In this document: positions 44,073 to 46,232 of the stretch, in pieces
How the letters are laid out: each line of letters starts with the position of its first letter
How positions within the stretch are numbered: the stretch's first letter is position 1
Assembly: GCA_937867025.1 (NCBI GenBank)
Contig: CALMKH010000098.1
Coordinates: 1 to 46,232 of the forward strand
From: an uncultured Bacteroidota bacterium
GTDB lineage: Bacteria; Bacteroidota; Bacteroidia; NS11-12g; UBA955
Length of the DNA: 46,232 bases
Direction: 5' to 3'
Notes under the pieces: generated by a model
Told to the model about the DNA's origin: nothing
The model's input: the letters and a program-made list of their open reading frames with translations, nothing else
Database searches by the model: none
Program-made: the position numbers and the translations under genes

Positions 44073-45074
44073 CTAGAGGGCCTTGATCAGGTTCTCAAGT
44101 TCCAGATTGGTACATTTGGTCATAGACGTAAATTCAACTTCCGTTTCATCAGTGAACGTAAATTCCTTTACGGCATATTCCAGGTCGTCATCTCCCGGTC
44201 CAGTCTTTTTATAGATGAGTACTTTTGCGACCTCGCCTAATGGTAACTGGTAATAGGTGGCCATGCGGTCTTCAATTGTCAGCCAATGACACCACGCGCA
44301 GCAGTTGTAGGTTTTGAAGAGCAACAGGGCAGTGCTGTTGGTGTCATTGCAACCGTCCGGCATTTTTATCCTGAATTTCTTGATGAGGTTCTTGAATTTG
44401 AATGCTTCGCGGTCGATATTGCAATAGCCGAATTTAAAATAGTTGAATTGCTGGAAATATTTCTTTTTCTGCTGCTGGGCTGAATCCTGGACAGGCTTGA
44501 TCGGGACGGAGTCTTTTTTCACCCAGTCAATCTTATTCAGGCTGTCGCGTTGATTCGGATTGCCCTCCCAGATATTCATGGGATCTTCTCCCTGGTTGCT
44601 TTGAGGGATGATCATGGTAAAGCCCACATTGTTTTTCAGGTGCAGTTCCTGACCGTTTTTCCGGGCCATCAGGTAGAACATTCCACCCGACTCCAGCAAC
44701 TGGTTGCCCGAAGTGACTGTGATCCCTGAAAACAGCATATCAGCTTTGTTCATATATTCTTTCAGCTCAATGTCCACAGAGCCTGTGACAGGATTGTTGG
44801 AGGCGTCCAGCAGGGAATTGGCAGGAAAATAGAACATGCTGCCTTTAGCGCCTGTTATCCATTGGCCTGAAGCGGCATTAATGGTGAATGATTGTTTTTG
44901 TGGCGCCTTTTTCGACCAGGTGGCCAGGGTATTGACAGGGTAATTGGTGACAGGGTTGCCATTGTTGTTTCCCTTGTTGTTGACGAAAACCGTGGTCCTG
45001 TCTTTTTTGCATGCCTGGAAAATCAGCAGGCAGAAAGCCATAAGCATGGCAGTGATGAATAATGTTTTTTTCAT
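44073..45074 (-). CDS. Putative lipoprotein with ZU5-like N-terminal region
   Basis: Protein of 333 aa with a lipoprotein signal, MKKTLFITAMLMAFCLLIFQAC, anchoring at Cys22, and an Asn/Gly-rich linker after it. Residues about 60-160 (KGSMFYFPANSLLDASNNPVTGSVDIELKEYMNKADMLFSGITVTSG, LESGGMFYLMARKNGQEL) resemble a ZU5-like beta domain seen in other Bacteroidota surface lipoproteins. This is recalled, not searched. The C-terminal part is unfamiliar. Probably outer-membrane anchored; no partner evident other than the neighbouring barrel gene 77 nt away. Confidence 0.78.
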   Translation of the reverse strand: MKKTLFITAMLMAFCLLIFQACKKDRTTVFVNNKGNNNGNPVTNYPVNTLATWSKKAPQKQSFTINAASGQWITGAKGSMFYFPANSLLDASNNPVTGSVDIELKEYMNKADMLFSGITVTSGNQLLESGGMFYLMARKNGQELHLKNNVGFTMIIPQSNQGEDPMNIWEGNPNQRDSLNKIDWVKKDSVPIKPVQDSAQQQKKKYFQQFNYFKFGYCNIDREAFKFKNLIKKFRIKMPDGCNDTNSTALLLFKTYNCCAWCHWLTIEDRMATYYQLPLGEVAKVLIYKKTGPGDDDLEYAVKEFTFTDETEVEFTSMTKCTNLELENLIKAL

Positions 45075-45151
45075 GATTATTTTGATTTAATTTTTTTCGG
45101 TGATTGTATAAGATATCAAGTGATTGAATAAAGGTCACAAGGGTTTAGGGA

Positions 45152-45823
45152 TTAAAAATCGGCGGGACATTTGTTGTACCTGGGTTTAGCCTTTCCTTTA
45201 ATGCCATGGCAGAACACCAATCCCGCAAATACCTGGTTAAGTGATACGTCATACACGAGTTGCTGTTCAAGGGTATGTCTTAATCCGACAAAGGGTTGCA
45301 GGTAATTTGAAGGGCCGACAGCGCATTTGAGCCCCATACCAGCCTGCATCATGGTACGCGATACGGGCCAGTAAGAGTCTGGTATGATATCATTTGTGTA
45401 GCGTTCCTCGCCCCATCTCCTGAATAATGCCTGGGTTCCTCCGAATACAAATGCCTGTACTTTCTGTGCGTTCGGGTTCAATACGAGATTCAGGCAAAGG
45501 TTGACCTGGGTGAAGCGCACATCGGCGTCGATAAACACCGCATCGGAGCGCTTAAAATCGGGAGAATACTTCGCACGTGTAAGCAGGACGGAGGCATCGA
45601 TGAACCAGCGTTTGCTGAGGTTTACGGCCGTATAGAGGCCGGCGCCGGCTTTCAGTCCGGGCTCATATTCCGCCTGGGTAAGATTTTCTGCCGTTTCTAT
45701 TTTCAGCCTGTTAAACTCCAGCTTACCGATAAGGCCCCATCGGAATTCGCTGTTCTGCGACTGTGCAGGGGCGAAAATCAGCAGGAAAAGACCTGCGAAA
45801 AGAGCACGGATGAAATGTTTCAT
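45152..45823 (-). CDS. Outer-membrane beta-barrel protein
   Basis: Protein of 223 aa with a signal peptide (MKHFIRALFAGLFLLIFAPAQSQ). Alternating beta-strand patterns follow, such as FRWGLIGKLEFNRLKIET, LKAGAGLYTAVNLSKRWFIDASVLLTRAKY and LQPFVGLRHTLEQQLVYDVSLNQVFAGLVF. This looks like a small outer-membrane barrel of the Bacteroidota type. The C-terminus ends CPADF, with a terminal Phe. Upstream of it lies the structured region at 45870-45965. Confidence 0.72.
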   Translation of the reverse strand: MKHFIRALFAGLFLLIFAPAQSQNSEFRWGLIGKLEFNRLKIETAENLTQAEYEPGLKAGAGLYTAVNLSKRWFIDASVLLTRAKYSPDFKRSDAVFIDADVRFTQVNLCLNLVLNPNAQKVQAFVFGGTQALFRRWGEERYTNDIIPDSYWPVSRTMMQAGMGLKCAVGPSNYLQPFVGLRHTLEQQLVYDVSLNQVFAGLVFCHGIKGKAKPRYNKCPADF

Positions 45824-45877
45824 ACCCTAACAGACGAGGGGGGAGGAAAAAATGTGACATGCATATGAATTTTACCT

Positions 45878-45908
45878 GTACCAGTTAGGTTTTCGAACCT
45901 AACGGTAC
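45878..45908. other. Strong UUCG-capped hairpin in an intergenic region
   Basis: GTACC-A-GTTAGGTT-TTCG-AACCTAAC-GGTAC folds into 13 bp with a single bulged A and a TTCG tetraloop on the plus strand. No T-run follows, so it is not a typical terminator. It could be part of a structured leader or a small RNA, or a protein-binding palindrome. Confidence 0.6.
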
Positions 45909-45930
45909 GGCATTACTTATTCTACAGAGT

Positions 45931-45945
45931 GTTTTCTTCGAAAAC
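45931..45945. other. Second hairpin in the same intergenic region
   Basis: GTTTTC-TTC-GAAAAC is a perfect 6-bp stem, 22 nt after the first hairpin. A weaker CTACT/AGTAG pair follows at about 45946-45962. Together they make a 90-nt structured stretch. Confidence 0.4.
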
Positions 45946-46038
45946 CTACTTAGAATGAGTAGACCTTATAGAAATGAAGGGGTTACGCGTTTACAGGTAT
46001 GAGACAGGATATTATTTTTATTATTTAAAAATTTCCCT

Positions 46039-46046
46039 TATTTTTG
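46039..46046 (+). promoter_or_regulatory. -7 box of the tRNA-Ala gene
   Basis: TATTTTTG fits TAnnTTTG, about 48 nt before the tRNA. The -33 region is T-rich but lacks TTTG. Confidence 0.5.
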
Positions 46047-46094
46047 CAATCCCAAAATAATTCACAGGGATTATCAGGGAGTTCTTAAGATTAT

Positions 46095-46168
46095 GGGGGA
46101 TTAGCTCAGCTGGCTAGAGCGTTTGCATGGCATGCAAAAGGTCATCGGTTCGACTCCGATATTCTCCA
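46095..46168 (+). tRNA. tRNA-Ala (anticodon GGC)
   Basis: A 74-nt cloverleaf reads GGGGGATTAGCTCAGCTGG and ends in ATTCTCC plus discriminator A. All arms pair: acceptor GGGGGAT/ATTCTCC with two G-T pairs, D stem GCTC/GAGC, anticodon stem TTTGC/GCAAA around ATGGCAT (anticodon GGC), and T stem ATCGG/CCGAT. The terminal CCA is not encoded. Confidence 0.96.
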
Positions 46169-46181
46169 CAGAACATTCAAG

Positions 46182-46206
46182 TGCCGCCCACCGGGCGGCA
46201 TTTTTT
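46182..46206 (+). terminator. Terminator after tRNA-Ala
   Basis: TGCCGCCC-ACC-GGGCGGCA is a perfect 8-bp stem followed by TTTTTT, 13 nt after the tRNA end. Confidence 0.9.
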
Positions 46207-46232
46207 GTTTCCGGGCCACGTCAAAAGCGACT

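Overview
This window looks like a chromosomal segment of a Bacteroidota bacterium. The evidence is a type IX secretion (T9SS) C-terminal tail, promoters of the TTTG-N19/20-TAnnTTTG class, A-rich translation starts with few Shine-Dalgarno sites, a LytS/LytTR pair with a propeller sensor, and the ribosomal gene order rpsL-rpsG-fusA-rpsJ without tuf. Base composition appears moderate. I see no sign of a prophage, IS element or CRISPR array.

Layout: (1) 1-2.4 kb holds a GC-rich dispersed repeat, then a minus-strand two-gene NatAB-like ABC exporter. (2) 2.6-6.8 kb is a plus-strand four-gene envelope operon: an exported M48-type metalloprotease, two paralogous secreted or outer-membrane proteins and a lipoprotein. 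Its junctions overlap by 11 bp each (the third-gene start is less certain). (3) 6.8-8.7 kb is a convergent LTA-synthase/sulfatase-like membrane enzyme. (4) 8.7-25.8 kb is one continuous str-S10-spc-alpha supercluster, rpsL to rplQ. It has a strong promoter before rpsL, a second consensus promoter between secY and infA, and a terminator after rplQ. (5) 25.8-26.1 kb holds a small ORF that looks like an internally deleted membrane protein, and a second copy of the GC-rich repeat. (6) 26.1-29.8 kb is a very large exported TraB/GumN-type protein. (7) 29.9-31.1 kb is the rpsF-rpsR-rplI operon, with full AAGGAGG sites before rpsR and rplI. (8) 31.2-34.9 kb is a LytTR regulator and a propeller-type histidine kinase. 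(9) 35.1-38.5 kb is a TPR protein and a large secreted protein carrying an S74 chaperone domain followed by a T9SS tail. (10) 38.6-44.0 kb holds bacilliredoxin, a DODA-type dioxygenase, a MuiA-like protein, a universal stress protein and HemW. (11) 44-46.2 kb holds a lipoprotein, a beta-barrel protein, a structured intergenic region and tRNA-Ala(GGC).

The most unusual signals are: the paired GC-rich elements, which sit just downstream of minus-strand genes and differ by coordinated G/A changes; the Shine-Dalgarno sites before rpsR and rplI in a lineage that generally avoids them; -7 boxes only 4-6 nt from some start codons, suggesting leaderless mRNAs; and the M48/paralogue operon. All calls come from reading the sequence and recalled family knowledge. 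No database search was run.
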